Origin: Volvox africanus
Taxonomy: Eukaryota; Chlorophyta; Chlorophyceae; Chlamydomonadales; Volvocaceae
Direction of reading: 5' to 3'
NCBI GenBank assembly: GCA_030268105.1
Contig: BSDZ01000126.1
Location: forward strand, 1-64,000
DNA length: 64,000 nt
The notes under the pieces are model-generated. The model searched no databases, was not told the DNA's origin, and saw nothing but the letters and a program-made list of their open reading frames with translations. The position numbers and the translations under genes were made by a program. Shown here in pieces: positions 24,789-37,535 of the stretch; the stretch's first letter is position 1, and every line of letters starts with the position of its first letter.

Positions 24789-27321
24789 ATGATCTCGCTG
24801 TTGGTGAAACTGGGCTTCAAGCCTAAGGATCGTGCTTATGAGAGGATCGACACAATCTCGGACACCAACAGCACCGCTAACGATAATGACAGCGTTATGA
24901 GCAACAGCAGCTGCCCTAAATGGCAAAGCTGTAGAGCAGCCTGCAGGTGGAGTGGTCGTCACTCCTTTGCGTGAACTAATGAAGAAGTTTAGCCGCAAGT
25001 GGATTCCGACAGAAAAGGTTGAATTCGTGTTGCTGTCTTTCCTGATGTTCAGTTCTAAGTAAGGCCAACTCCCATCAAGCCTGCCTTTCGTCGTCGTTTA
25101 TGTTTTCTTCGATTCCGTCTTTTTTCGGTCATTTCCGTGACATCCCATCCCTTCCACCTTTTCTGTCGCAGCTTCTTCAGCGGTTCGGGAAGCTCGAGGG
25201 CGAAGAATCCTTGACGTTGCAGGAGCGGTTGTCCGCGCGGCGCCTGCAAATAGCTGAGAAGGGGACTCTGCTTAAGGTCCTGCTATCCTGGGTGAGTTTG
25301 AGCTGATCAGGAGTTTGCTCCAGCAGTGGTGATGGGTGTTGAGATGCCTTGGGGGTCGCTTGTCTGACAGTCGCTCGATGTGATTGGGCCATGCGCCGAC
25401 CCGCACCGCTTGCTGACTATCGACCAACGTGTCGACCCCCCGTCTTTTGCGTGCGCACAACAGAAGGCGCGCCCGAGAATCTTCACCAGGCCGGAGCCCA
25501 ACTGGAAGCCCAGCCAGTTCCAGCAGCGCAGCAGGTGGTGGGTCAGACCTGACGCCTGAGGGGGTTCCGGGGAGGAGGTCGCCTTTCTCATACCAGTGCG
25601 CGGCTTGTGCTGCACTGTGTTGGTTGCAAAGTGCCTGCAGGAAAGCGCTTCTCAGGGGAGGCGAATGGGGAACATGGTTTCCGAGGGGAGGGGAGACGGA
25701 CGGAGGGAGTTGCCCGAGGGGTGGGGCTCATCATACATGTCGTTATTTTGTCGTCGTTCAGATGTCGCCGAAACTAATTTGTGTACATGCGCTTGTGTTT
25801 GGACGTCCAATACCCCCTCGGAAACACATCAAGATGCTTTCCGTGATGCAGATGTTCCATGTCTACGCACGTAAACGGTGCACTAACTGATGAAAAGCTT
25901 TTTTGTGTGTCTCGTTCTCTGCCAGCAGGAGCCGCAGCTGGAGAGTGAGGAGAACAACGTGCAGCAATGCGCGGGTGGCGTGATGGCCCCGTCGGGGTTG
26001 GCGGGAGCAGCGGCGGCCATTGAGCTAGCATATCAGCGGTAGGTGCAGTGTATAACTAGGTGTACGGCGGAGTGACGTGGTAGTGCGTGGCGGTCTGAGT
26101 ACGTGGCGGCAAATGCATGAAGGCGTACGTGTTTCGGATGTGCGACTTCCTGTTTACCCGAAACCCACAATGCTGGGATCTCTTGCTTACACCTGCAACC
26201 CCACCCATGCCTTTTCCATACAGGTTGGACGAGACCACCGAAGCTGAGGGCTTCGAGGGCTTCCAAGTCCAGGTGCGTGGGCAAGAAGTCATCGAAGCAA
26301 CATAGTCTTATGTATACAAAACCCGACAACTGCTGGATGTTCGCTCTTTTATCTGCAGGTGTCAGATTTGATTTCGCAACTCGAGAAGCTGAGGTCGGGG
26401 CCGCCATGATGGAGGCCAGGAAGGGGGGCCTTTCCGGGGCCTCTACAGACCTGCAGGGCAGCAGCATCACTGCCAAATTTGCCATCATCCCTGCCGCCAG
26501 CTGTCCTGCTATGGGCGCCACGAGTCGCCTTCTGCAGTCGAAGTCGCAGATGCTGGTGCCGCTTCCATTTTCATCAACAAGGCTGCGCAGCAACCCCAGG
26601 AGTTGTACCAACCCCTGGAGCTCACGCAGCCACCAAAACCGCACCCGAAAACCCCAGAGCGGCGTCTGCCCCCTGAGGCACGGAACTGGGGTCTGCAGGA
26701 CTGCCGGTCCTGGGCGGGGGAGCAGCATTGGTCGTCCTGGGCGGAGGTTCAGGCGTTTACCAAGACGCTTGAGCCGACCCTAGCAGAAGCCATTCGTGAA
26801 GCAAGTAAGTCTGGTGGTGTGCACGTCGCGCTCCATCTCATGCTAGCTAGGTGCATGGTTGTCATTGAGGGGTTGTCATTGTGTGAGGGGTTGTGAAAAG
26901 ACACCCCTGAGTCTAGGTCTGCTGACTGGTTTGGCTCCCAAGTATCCTGTTCTATCTGCTGACTCAGCAGGCAGTGGGCCTTGCCACCTGCTGTCTGCCT
27001 GCACATCTAAGCGCAGCCCACCTTACATGAATTGATTTCTGGCACAGAGACGTTCGCTCTCCCCCACACACTTTGCCCTCTTTAGGCCTCGAGCACAATC
27101 CACTTGTTGCCTTCGGGAAGGAGCAGGCGGCAGCTCCAGCAATTTCCTATGTGCAGCTCAAGCTGATGGAGCTTTGTGGCTCCAATCGTTGGGGGACGGC
27201 GTCCATCAAGGCCGCCTCGCTTGAGGGGCCCCGCAAGAGGCGCCCTTTCTTGGCGGCCTTCCTAAGGGCTGCCAAGGGAATCACAGAGCCGTGTGTTCAG
27301 CGTGGGGGCATTCGGCTCTGA
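24789..27321 (+). pseudogene. Array-gene copy with four frameshifting indels
   Basis: Exons are 24789-25017, 25172-25291, 25464-25534, 25929-26038, 26224-26272, 26359-26804 and 27086-27321. Exon 1 has an extra C near 24914 (CTGCCCTAAATGG) that shifts the frame. Exon 2 begins CTTCTT instead of CCTCTT (Pro to Leu). Exon 3 lacks one G near 25467 (AAGGCGCGCC). Exon 6 is two bases short: one G is missing near 26400 and one C near 26526. Exons 4, 5 and 7 are normal. The intron-1 donor is followed by GTTGAATTC rather than GTGAATTC, a one-base insertion. Sequencing error cannot be excluded. Confidence 0.68.
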
Positions 27322-29803
27322 TCGAGCTGGGGCGTTTTGCAGGAAGTGCACGCACTGATATGTACCTACTACCCTCCTTGCTAGCTAGCCGGATTGCTAG
27401 ATGGTCATCTCGAGCCATCGATTTTGTTTGCCAAGTCGTGATGCTTAGCGTTGTTAAACACTGCACCCTTAATCGACGGTGACGTGGTTATTAAGAAAAG
27501 AGGGACTCAAGACACCTAGAGCGGAACTAAAGGCTCTGAGGCCTGATGGTGACCGTGACCATGGCCGTAGTAGCACCAAGGGGCGGTGACTGGCTGAATA
27601 GCGCGGCACTTTACATTACGAATGTTAGGGCTCTCGTGAGAGATGTCCGGTGTGGTGGCTTGCAGGTGGCTGCTGCGGCTTAGGCGTGATGTTAGGCTGG
27701 AGTTTGCAGGTTTGGTTAGCTTTCTCATGTACATGTTTGTTTTCGGGCACCCCCAGTTTTGTATGTGGTATTCTGTGTTCTTTTTATCGTACCTAAGGCT
27801 TCATGCAGTGGAGGGGGAGGGGCTGTGGAGGTTTAAACAGCTGGTGGGCAGTCGGACTTCATCAAGTGGTATTCATAGTCAGTGAGACTCCCAACTGCAC
27901 ACATGGTATTGTGCCTAGCATTTAGTCACTTAGCTATGTGATATTCTGTGTTCTTTTTATCGTACCTAAGGCTTCATGCAGTGGAGGGGGAGGGGCTGTG
28001 GAGGTTTAAACAGCTGGTGGGCAGTCGGACTTCATCAAGTGGTATTCATAGTCAGTGAGACTCCCAACTGCACACATGGTATTTGTGCCTAGCATTTAGT
28101 CACTTAGCTATGTGATATTCTGTGTTCTTTTTATCGTACCTAAGGCTTCATGCAGTGGAGGGGGAGGGGCTGTGGAGGTTTAAACAGCTGGTGGGCAGTC
28201 GGACTTCATCAAGTGGTATTCATAGTCAGTGAGACTCCCAACTGCACACATGGTATTTGTGCCTAGCATTTAGTCACTTAGCTGTCATAGACCTGATATA
28301 GTTTTAGTTGCATAGTTTCTTATCTGCCATTCATTAGTGGACCCTAACCAATAGGAGCGTGTCAAACGTGTTTGTTAGTGGATCTGAACCCTAGATGGTT
28401 GTCAACTGTTCATCATTGGATTCTATCCGATAGGAGCTTGTGAACCGTGTTTGTTAATGGATCTGATTAATGAGCTATTTAACATCCTTCTCAAGTGATT
28501 AGGCTGGTGTCATAATCTGCCATGACGACATGGCATGTGACCAGTTTATTTACAGGGGACTCTCAACTAGACATGCCTGGGACAGCACAAAGGGGGAGGG
28601 CATGCGTGCCTCTGTGGGCGTGTGTGTGCATATGCGTGTGTGCGCATGCATGTGCTGCAGGCATGTGCAATACCATGGTGTTCGAGCCTCGCAGTTGCTC
28701 ACGAGTGGACGAGCAAGCAGCAGGCCTCTCCGTGACACCACATGTAAATCGTGCGATGCCTGGATGACCCTTTTTGAGTGTCTCAGTCTCCCCCTGAAGC
28801 AGAACAGAGGGGTGCTTTTTAGGTGTTACACTGTGGGCGACTTGTTCTGAAAACTTGGGAAGAACTGTTTGGATTTTACTCCGCATGGAGAGCTGTATCT
28901 CCATGCAGCGCTGCACAGCCAAATTGCATTTTTACTGCAGCAGGCTCTCACTAAGGTGTATGTATGTTCATACAAGGGTTCAACAATCGTTGGCATTATG
29001 ACATTATGGTGCCCCAACTTGGGCGTCCATGCCCATCATGGAGATGGCACCGGAAGGCCTTCGGCGTGCTCCATCTTTATTAATTTCAGGACACGTGATA
29101 GTGTACGGCAAGCTACCGTGGGCCACAGTCCAGTGGTCGCATTATGTAAGGAATTTCAGGACTTTAGATTCCCTACTATGGGGAAGACCAGTACTATACA
29201 AGGTGATAACCTTGCGCTCTTGGGGCCTCCGAACCGGTATTGGTGAAACACACACTTGTGCGGTGTTGATGTCTTTGAGCTTACGCGAGCTCAATTGTAC
29301 CAATTGAAATTACAGTTCAATAGGAGCTCAAGAAATCCTTTGCGATGAACCTACGTAATCTGTTGTTCCAATGTACGGCCCGAAGCCACGAACAGCGGAC
29401 CGATTATGGTAATACGGGGTTCTTATCGCCACACGGAAGCGCCCCTACATTGCCATTCAAATTACTTTGCTTCAGTGTTACAACCGGATAAAGGAAAGCT
29501 GTGAAACCTTCGCCTTTAGACCTGATTATGCTCCGTCGCTCTACATAACCATAGCCCACCCTGTGTGACCCATTAACATCCTAACTAGTTATTTTAAAAC
29601 CATTTTCCATAATTGCTTTCGAATTCCTTAGAGAGACTCCAAAGAACAGGCTTTGGCCTGTCAACACAACCGTTTGCCTCTAGACAAAACCTTAGTGTCG
29701 TTTATTGAGTAATACATCTCAACGATTTGCTTAGCGATAGTGCTTCATTGGACGCTTCGATTACCGGCTCCTTGACCACGACCCGGCTGTCCAGGCGTCA
29801 GCC
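27322..29803 (+). other. Intergenic spacer, unit 6
   Basis: This is the short class, with three 174-bp subrepeats (27769-28283). The alternating purine-pyrimidine tract starts at 28618. It carries left-half markers apart from CTGGAGTTTG near 27698. No supported gene is seen. Confidence 0.7.
27769..28283 (+). repeat. 174-bp subrepeats, three copies (unit 6)
   Basis: Copies begin at 27769, 27942 and 28116. The first lacks one T (GGTATTGTGCC). Confidence 0.95.
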
Positions 29804-32346
29804 ATGATCTCGCTGTTGGTGAAACTGGGCTTCAAGCCTAAGGATCGTGCTTATGAGAGGATCGACACAATCTCGGACACCAACAGCACCGCTAACGATA
29901 ATGACAGCGTTATGAGCAACAGCAGCTGCCTAAATGGCAAAGCTGTAGAGCAGCCTGCAGGTGGAGTGGTCGTCACTCCTTTGCGTGAACTAATGAAGAA
30001 GTTTAGCCGCAAGTGGATTCCGACAGAAAAGGTGAATTCGTGTTGCTGTCTTTCCTGATGTTCAGTTCTAAGTAAGGCCAACTCCCATCAAGCCTGCCTT
30101 TCGTCGTCGTTTATGTTTTCTTCGATTCCGTCTTTTTTCGGTCATTCCGTGACATCCCATCCCTTCCACCTTTTCTGTCGCAGCCTCTTCAGCGGTTCGG
30201 GAAGCTCGAGGGCGAAGAATCCTTGACGTTGCAGGAGCGGTTGTCCGCGCGGCGCCTGCAAATAGCTGAGAAGGGGACTCTGCTTAAGGTCCTGCTATCC
30301 TGGGTGAGTTTGAGCTGATCAGGAGTTTGCTCCAGCAGTGGTGATGGGTGTTGAGATGCCTTGGGGGTCGCTTGTCTGACAGTCGCTCGATGTGATTGGG
30401 CCATGCGCCGACCCGCACCGCTTGCTGACTATCGACCAACGTGTCGACCCCCCGTCTTTTGCGTGCGCACAACAGAAGGGCGCGCCCGAGAATCTTCACC
30501 AGGGCCGGAGCCCAACTGGAAGCCCAGCCAGTTCCAGCAGCGCAGCAGGTGGTGGGTCAGACCTGACGCCTGAGGGGGTTCCGGGGAGGAGGTCGCCTTT
30601 CTCATACCAGTGCGCGGCTTGTGCTGCACTGTGTTGGTTGCAAAGTGCCTGCAGGAAAGCGCTTCTCAGGGGAGGCGAATGGGGAACATGGTTTCCGAGG
30701 GGAGGGGAGACGGACGGAGGGAGTTGCCCGAGGGTGACACGGGGGTGGGCTCATCATACATGTCGTTATTTTGTCGTCGTTCAGATGTCGCCGAAACTAA
30801 TTTGTGTACATGCGCTTGTGTTTGGACGTCCAATACCCCCTCGGAAACACATCAAGATGCTTTCCGTGATGCAGATGTTCCATGTCTACGCACGTAAACG
30901 GTGCACTAACTGATGAAAAGCTTTTTTGTGTGTCTCGTTCTCTGCCAGCAGGAGCCGCAGCTGGAGAGTGAGGAGAACAACGTGCAGCAATGCGCGGGTG
31001 GCGTGATGGCCCCGTCGGGGTTGGCGGGAGCAGCGGCGGCCATTGAGCTAGCATATCAGCGGTAGGTGCAGTGTATAACTAGGTGTACGGCGGAGTGACG
31101 TGGTAGTGCGTGGCGGTCTGAGTACGTGGCGGCAAATGCATGAAGGCGTACGTGTTTCGGATGTGCGACTTCCTGTTTACCCGAAACCCACAATGCTGGG
31201 ATCTCTTGCTTACACCTGCAACCCCACCCATGCCTTTTCCATACAGGTTGGACGAGACCACCGAAGCTGAGGGCTTCGAGGGCTTCCAAGTCCAGGTGCG
31301 TGGGCAAGAAGTCATCGAAGCAACATAGTCTTATGTATACAAAACCCGACAACTGCTGGATGTTCGCTCTTTTATCTGCAGGTGTCAGATTTGATTTCGC
31401 AACTCGAGAAGCTGAGGTCGGGGGCCGCCATGATGGAGGCCAGGAAGGGGGGCCTTTCCGGGGCCTCTACAGACCTGCAGGGCAGCAGCATCACTGCCAA
31501 ATTTGCCATCATCCCTGCCGCCAGCTGTCCTGCTATGGGCGCCACGAGTCCGCCTTCTGCAGTCGAAGTCGCAGATGCTGGTGCCGCTTCCATTTTCATC
31601 AACAAGGCTGCGCAGCAACCCCAGGAGTTGTACCAACCCCTGGAGCTCACGCAGCCACCAAAACCGCACCCGAAAACCCCAGAGCGGCGTCTGCCCCCTG
31701 AGGCACGGAACTGGGGTCTGCAGGACTGCCGGTCCTGGGCGGGGGAGCAGCATTGGTCGTCCTGGGCGGAGGTTCAGGCGTTTACCAAGACGCTTGAGCC
31801 GACCCTAGCAGAAGCCATTCGTGAAGCAAGTAAGTCTGGTGGTGTGCACGTCGCGCTCCATCTCATGCTAGCTAGGTGCATGGTTGTCATTGAGGGGTTG
31901 TCATTGTGTGAGGGGTTGTGAAAAGACACCCCTGAGTCTAGGTCTGCTGACTGGTTTGGCTCCCAAGTATCCTGTTCTATCTGCTGACTCAGCAGGCAGT
32001 GGGCCTTGCCACCTGCTGTCTGCCTGCACATCTAAGCGCAGCCCACCTTACATGAATTGATTTCTGGCACAGAGACGTTCGCTCTCCCCCACACACTTTG
32101 CCCTCTTTAGGCCTCGAGCACAATCCACTTGTTGCCTTCGGGAAGGAGCAGGCGGCAGCTCCAGCAATTTCCTATGTGCAGCTCAAGCTGATGGAGCTTT
32201 GTGGCTCCAATCGTTGGGGGACGGCGTCCATCAAGGCCGCCTCGCTTGAGGGGCCCCGCAAGAGGCGCCCTTTCTTGGCGGCCTTCCTAAGGGCTGCCAA
32301 GGGAATCACAGAGCCGTGTGTTCAGCGTGGGGGCATTCGGCTCTGA
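29804..32346 (+). pseudogene. Array-gene copy broken only by one extra G in exon 3
   Basis: Exons are 29804-30031, 30184-30303, 30476-30548, 30952-31061, 31247-31295, 31382-31829 and 32111-32346. The only frame-breaking difference from the intact copies is CACCAGGGCCGG in place of CACCAGGCCGG near 30503, making exon 3 73 nt instead of 72. All splice sites and the other six exons are intact, and the surrounding sequence is clean. A single homopolymer base in otherwise perfect sequence could be a consensus error, in which case this copy is also functional. Confidence 0.65.
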
Positions 32347-35003
32347 TCGAGCTGGGGCGGTTTTGCAGGAAGTGCACGCACTGATATGTACCTACTACCC
32401 TCCTTGCTAGCTAGCCGGATTGCTAGATGGTCATCTCGAGCCATCGATTTTGTTTGCCAAGTCGTGATGCTTAGCGTTGTTAAACACTGCACCCTTAATC
32501 GACGGTGACGTGGTTATTAAGAAAAGAGGGACTCAAGACACCTAGAGCGGAACTAAAGGCTCTGAGGCCTGATGGTGACCGTGACCATGGCCGTAGTAGC
32601 ACCAAGGGGCGGTGACTGGCTGAATAGCGCGGCACTTTACATTACGAATGTTAGGGCTCTCGTGAGAGATGTCCGGTGTGGTGGCTTGCAGGTGGCTGCT
32701 GCGGCTTAGGCGTGATGTTAGGCTGGAGTTTGCAGGTTTGGTTAGCTTTCTCATGTACATGTTTGTTTTCGGGCACCCCCAGTTTTGTATGTGGTATTCT
32801 GTGTTCTTTTTATCGTACCTAAGGCTTCATGCAGTGGAGGGGGAGGGGCTGTGGAGGTTTAAACAGCTGGTGGGCAGTCGGACTTCATCAAGTGGTATTC
32901 ATAGTCAGTGAGACTCCCAACTGCACACATGGTATTTGTGCCTAGCATTTAGTCACTTAGCTATGTGATATTCTGTGTTCTTTTTATCGTACCTAAGGCT
33001 TCATGCAGTGGAGGGGGAGGGGCTGTGGAGGTTTAAACAGCTGGTGGGCAGTCGGACTTCATCAAGTGGTATTCATAGTCAGTGAGACTCCCAACTGCAC
33101 ACATGGTATTTGTGCCTAGCATTTAGTCACTTAGCTATGTGATATTCTGTGTTCTTTTTATCGTACCTAAGGCTTCATGCAGTGGAGGGGGAGGGGCTGT
33201 GGAGGTTTAAACAGCTGGTGGGCAGTCGGACTTCATCAAGTGGTATTCATAGTCAGTGAGACTCCCAACTGCACACATGGTATTTGTGCCTAGCATTTAG
33301 TCACTTAGCTATGTGATATTCTGTGTTCTTTTTATCGTACCTAAGGCTTCATGCAGTGGAGGGGGAGGGGCTGTGGAGGTTTAAACAGCTGGTGGGCAGT
33401 CGGACTTCATCAAGTGGTATTCATAGTCAGTGAGACTCCCAACTGCACACATGGTATTTGTGCCTAGCATTTAGTCACTTAGCTGTCATAGACCTGATAT
33501 AGTTTTAGTTGCATCGTTTCTTATCTGCCATTCATTAGTGGACCCTAACCAATAGGAGCGTGTCAAATGTGTTTGTTAGTGGATCTGAACCCTAGATGGT
33601 TGTCAACTGTTCATCATTGGATTCTGACCGATAGGAGCTTGTGAACCGTGTTTGTTAATGGATCTGATTAATGAGCTATTTAACATCCTTCTCAAGTGAT
33701 TAGGCTGGTGTCATAATCTGCCATGACGACATGGCATGTGACCAGTTTATTTACAGGGGACTCTCAACTAGACATGCCTGGGACAGCACAAAGGGGGAGG
33801 GCATGCGTGCCTCTGTGGGCGTGTGTGTGCATATGCGTGTGTGCGCATGCATGTGCTGCAGGCATGTGCAATACCATGGTGTTCGAGCCTCGCAGTTGCT
33901 CACGAGTGGACGAGCAAGCAGCAGGCCTCTCCGTGACACCACATGTAAATCGTGCGATGCCTGGATGACCCTTTTTGAGTGTCTCAGTCTCCCCCTGAAG
34001 CAGAACAGAGGGGTGCTTTTTAGGTGTTACACTGTGGGCGACTTGTTCTGAAAACTTGGGAAGAACTGTTTGGATTTTACTCCGCATGGAGAGCTGTATC
34101 TCCATGCAGCGCTGCACAGCCAAATTGCATTTTACTGCAGCAGGCTCTCACTAAGGTGTATGTATGTTCATACAAGGGTTCAACAATCGTTGGCATTATG
34201 ACATTATGGTGCCCCAACTTGGGCGTCCATGCCCATCATGGAGATGGCACCGGAAGGCCTTCGGCGTGCTCCATCTTTATTAATTTCAGGACACGTGATA
34301 GTGTACGGCAAGCTACCGTGGGCCACAGTCCAGTGGTCGCATTATGTAAGGAATTTCAGGACTTTAGATTCCCTACTATGGGGAAGACCAGTACTATACA
34401 AGGTGATAACCTTGCGCTCTTGGGGCCTCCGAACCGGTATTGGTGAAACACACACTTGTGCGGTGTTGATGTCTTTGAGCTTACGCGAGCTCAATTGTAC
34501 CAATTGAAATTACAGTTCAATAGGAGCTCAAGAAATCCTTTGCGATGAACCTACGTAATCTGTTGTTCCAATGTACGGCCCGAAGCCACGAACAGCGGAC
34601 CGATTATGGTAATACGGGGTTCTTATCGCCACACGGAAGCGCCCCTACATTGCCATTCAAATTACTTTGCTTCAGTGTTACAACCGGATAAAGGAAAGCT
34701 GTGAAACCTTCGCCTTTAGACCTGATTATGCTCCGTCGCTCTACATAACCATAGCCCACCCTGTGTGACCCATTAACATCCTAACTAGTTATTTTAAAAC
34801 CATTTTCCATAATTGCTTTCGAATTCCTTAGAGAGACTCCAAAGAACAGGCTTTGGCCTGTCAACACAACCGTTTGCCTCTAGACAAAACCTTAGTGTCG
34901 TTTATTGAGTAATACATCTCAACGATTTGCTTAGCGATAGTGCTTCATTGGACGCTTCGATTACCGGCTCCTTGACCACGACCCGGCTGTCCAGGCGTCA
35001 GCC
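32347..35003 (+). other. Intergenic spacer, unit 7
   Basis: This is the long class, with four 174-bp subrepeats (32795-33484). It is the first spacer with GCATCGTTTC (near 33513), CAAATGTG and TCTGACCG. The alternating tract starts at 33819. No supported gene is seen. Confidence 0.7.
32795..33484 (+). repeat. 174-bp subrepeats, four copies (unit 7)
   Basis: Copies begin at 32795, 32969, 33143 and 33317, all with an exact 174-bp period. Confidence 0.96.
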
Positions 35004-37535
35004 ATGATCTCGCTGTTGGTGAAACTGGGCTTCAAGCCTAAGGATCGTGCTTATGAGAGGATCGACACAATCTCGGACACCAACAGCACCGCTAACGATA
35101 ATGACAGCGTTATGAGCAACAGCAGCTGCCTAAATGGCAAAGCTGTAGAGCAGCCTGCAGGTGGAGTGGTCGTCACTCCTTTGCGTGAACTAATGAAGAA
35201 GTTTAGCCGCAAGTGGATTCCGACAGAAAAGGTGAATTCGTGTTGCTGTCTTTCCTGATGTTCAGTTCTAAGTAAGGCCAACTCCCATCAAGCCTGCCTT
35301 TCGTCGTCGTTTATGTTTTCTTCGATTCCGTCTTTTTTCGGTCATTCCGTGACATCCCATCCCTTCCACCTTTTCTGTCGCAGCCTCTTCAGCGGTTCGG
35401 GAAGCTCGAGGGCGAAGAATCCTTGACGTTGCAGGAGCGGTTGTCCGCGCGGCGCCTGCAAATAGCTGAGAAGGGGACTCTGCTTAAGGTCCTGCTATCC
35501 TGGGTGAGTTTGAGCTGATCAGGAGTTTGCTCCAGCAGTGGTGATGGGTGTTGAGATGCCTTGGGGGTCGCTTGTCTGACAGTCGCTCGATGTGATTGGG
35601 CCATGCGCCGACCCGCACCGCTTGCTGACTATCGACCAACGTGTCGACCCCCCGTCTTTTGCGTGCGCACAACAGAAGGGCGCGCCCGAGAATCTTCACC
35701 AGGCCGGAGCCCAACTGGAAGCCCAGCCAGTTCCAGCAGCGCAGCAGGTGGTGGGTCAGACCTGACGCCTGAGGGGGTTCCGGGGAGGAGGTCGCCTTTC
35801 TCATACCAGTGCGCGGCTTGTGCTGCACTGTGTTGGTTGCAAAGTGCCTGCAGGAAAGCGCTTCTCAGGGGAGGCGAATGGGGAACATGGTTTCCGAGGG
35901 GAGGGGAGACGGACGGAGGGAGTTGCCCGAGGGGTGGGCTCATCATACATGTCGTTATTTTGTCGTCGTTCAGATGTCGCCGAAACTAATTTGTGTACAT
36001 GCGCTTGTGTTTGGACGTCCAATACCCCCTCGGAAACACATCAAGATGCTTTCCGTGATGCAGATGTTCCATGTCTACGCACGTAAACGGTGCACTAACT
36101 GATGAAAAGCTTTTTTGTGTGTCTCGTTCTCTGCCAGCAGGAGCCGCAGCTGGAGAGTGAGGAGAACAACGTGCAGCAATGCGCGGGTGGCGTGATGGCC
36201 CCGTCGGGGTTGGCGGGAGCAGCGGCGGCCATTGAGCTAGCATATCAGCGGTAGGTGCAGTGTATAACTAGGTGTACGGCGGAGTGACGTGGTAGTGCGT
36301 GGCGGTCTGAGTACGTGGCGGCAAATGCATGAAGGAGTACGTGTTTCGGATGTGCGACTTCCTGTTTACCCGAAACCCACAATGCTGGGATCTCTTGCTT
36401 ACACCTGCAACCCCACCCATGCCTTTTCCATACAGGTTGGACGAGACCACCGAAGCTGAGGGCTTCGAGGGCTTCCAAGTCCAGGTGCGTGGGCAAGAAG
36501 TCATCGAAGCAACATAGTCTTATGTATACAAAACCCGACAACTGCTGGATGTTCGCTCTTTTATCTGCAGGTGTCAGATTTGATTTCGCAACTCGAGAAG
36601 CTGAGGTCGGGGGCCGCCATGATGGAGGCCAGGAAGGGGGGCCTTTCCGGGGCCTCTACAGACCTGCAGGGCAGCAGCATCACTGCCAAATTTGCCATCA
36701 TCCCTGCCGCCAGCTGTCCTGCTATGGGCGCCACGAGTCCGCCTTCTGCAGTCGAAGTCGCAGATGCTGGTGCCGCTTCCATTTTCATCAACAAGGCTGC
36801 GCAGCAACCCCAGGAGTTGTACCAACCCCTGGAGCTCACGCAGCCACCAAAACCGCACCCGAAAACCCCAGAGCGGCGTCTGCCCCCTGAGGCACGGAAC
36901 TGGGGTCTGCAGGACTGCCGGTCCTGGGCGGGGGAGCAGCATTGGTCGTCCTGGGCGGAGGTTCAGGCGTTTACCAAGACGCTTGAGCCGACCCTGGCAG
37001 AAGCCATTCGTGAAGCAAGTAAGTCTGGTGGTGTGCACGTCGCGCTCCATCTCATGCTAGCTAGGTGCATGGTTGTCATTGAGGGGTTGTCATTGTGTGA
37101 GGGGTTGTGAAAAGACACCCCTGAGTCTAGGTCTGCTGACTGGTTTGGCTCCCAAGTATCCTGTTCTATCTGCTGACTCAGCAGGCAGTGGGCCTTGCCA
37201 CCTGCTGTCTGCCTGCACATCTAAGCGCAGCCCACCTTACATGAATTGATTTCTGGCACAGAGACGTTCGCTCTCCCCCACACACTTTGCCCTCTTTAGG
37301 CCTCGAGCACAATCCACTTGTTGCCTTCGGGAAGGAGCAGGCGGCAGCTCCAGCAATTTCCTATGTGCAGCTCAAGCTGATGGAGCTTTGTGGCTCCAAT
37401 CGTTGGGGGACGGCGTCCATCAAGGCCGCCTCGCTTGAGGGGCCCCGCAAGAGGCGCCCTTTCTTGGCGGCCTTCCTAAGGGCTGCCAAGGGAATCACAG
37501 AGCCGTGTGTTCAGCGTGGGGGCATTCGGCTCTGA
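35004..37535 (+). CDS. Spliced 420-residue array protein, intact copy
   Basis: Exons are 35004-35231, 35384-35503, 35676-35747, 36141-36250, 36436-36484, 36571-37018 and 37300-37535. All splice sites and phases match the copy at 9338 and the predicted protein is identical. The only exonic difference from that copy is a synonymous CTA to CTG leucine codon near residue 335. Intron 3 is 10 bases shorter than in the neighbours at 40192 and 45393 because the TGACACG segment is missing. Function unknown. Confidence 0.75.
37170..37184. promoter_or_regulatory. 15-bp palindrome with TGCTGACTCAGCA core, in intron 6
   Basis: CTGCTGACTCAGCAG is a perfect inverted repeat (7 + 1 + 7). Its centre TGACTCA is the classic AP-1-type bZIP site, and the 13-mer TGCTGACTCAGCA equals the Maf recognition element described in animals. 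It lies in intron 6 of every copy (for example 6491-6505), except the indel-rich copy near 21764, where one A is missing. A regulatory role here is inference, since chance occurrence followed by array amplification is equally possible. Confidence 0.3.

Larger units (their letters stand above)
20433..25648 (+). repeat. Array unit 5, moderately indel-rich
   Basis: This 5216-bp unit has four 174-bp subrepeats. One-base indels are frequent to about 21,600 and sparser afterwards. It carries CCCTGGCAG in exon 6, a state otherwise seen only in units 8 to 13, together with left-half spacer markers, so it is a mosaic. Confidence 0.95.
25649..30662 (+). repeat. Array unit 6
   Basis: This 5014-bp unit has three 174-bp subrepeats and a short intron-3 allele (CCCGAGGGGTGGGGCTC). 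It combines left-half spacer markers (GCATAGTTTC, CAAACGTG) with CATGAATTG and CTGGAGTTTG, which it shares with units 4, 7 and 8. Confidence 0.95.
30663..35861 (+). repeat. Array unit 7
   Basis: This 5199-bp unit has four 174-bp subrepeats. It is the first unit with the right-half spacer markers GCATCGTTTC, CAAATGTG and TCTGACCG. It still has GAAGGCGTAC in intron 4 and CCCTAGCAG in exon 6, like the left half. The switch between the two marker sets therefore lies inside this unit, between about 31,800 and 33,510. Confidence 0.96.
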
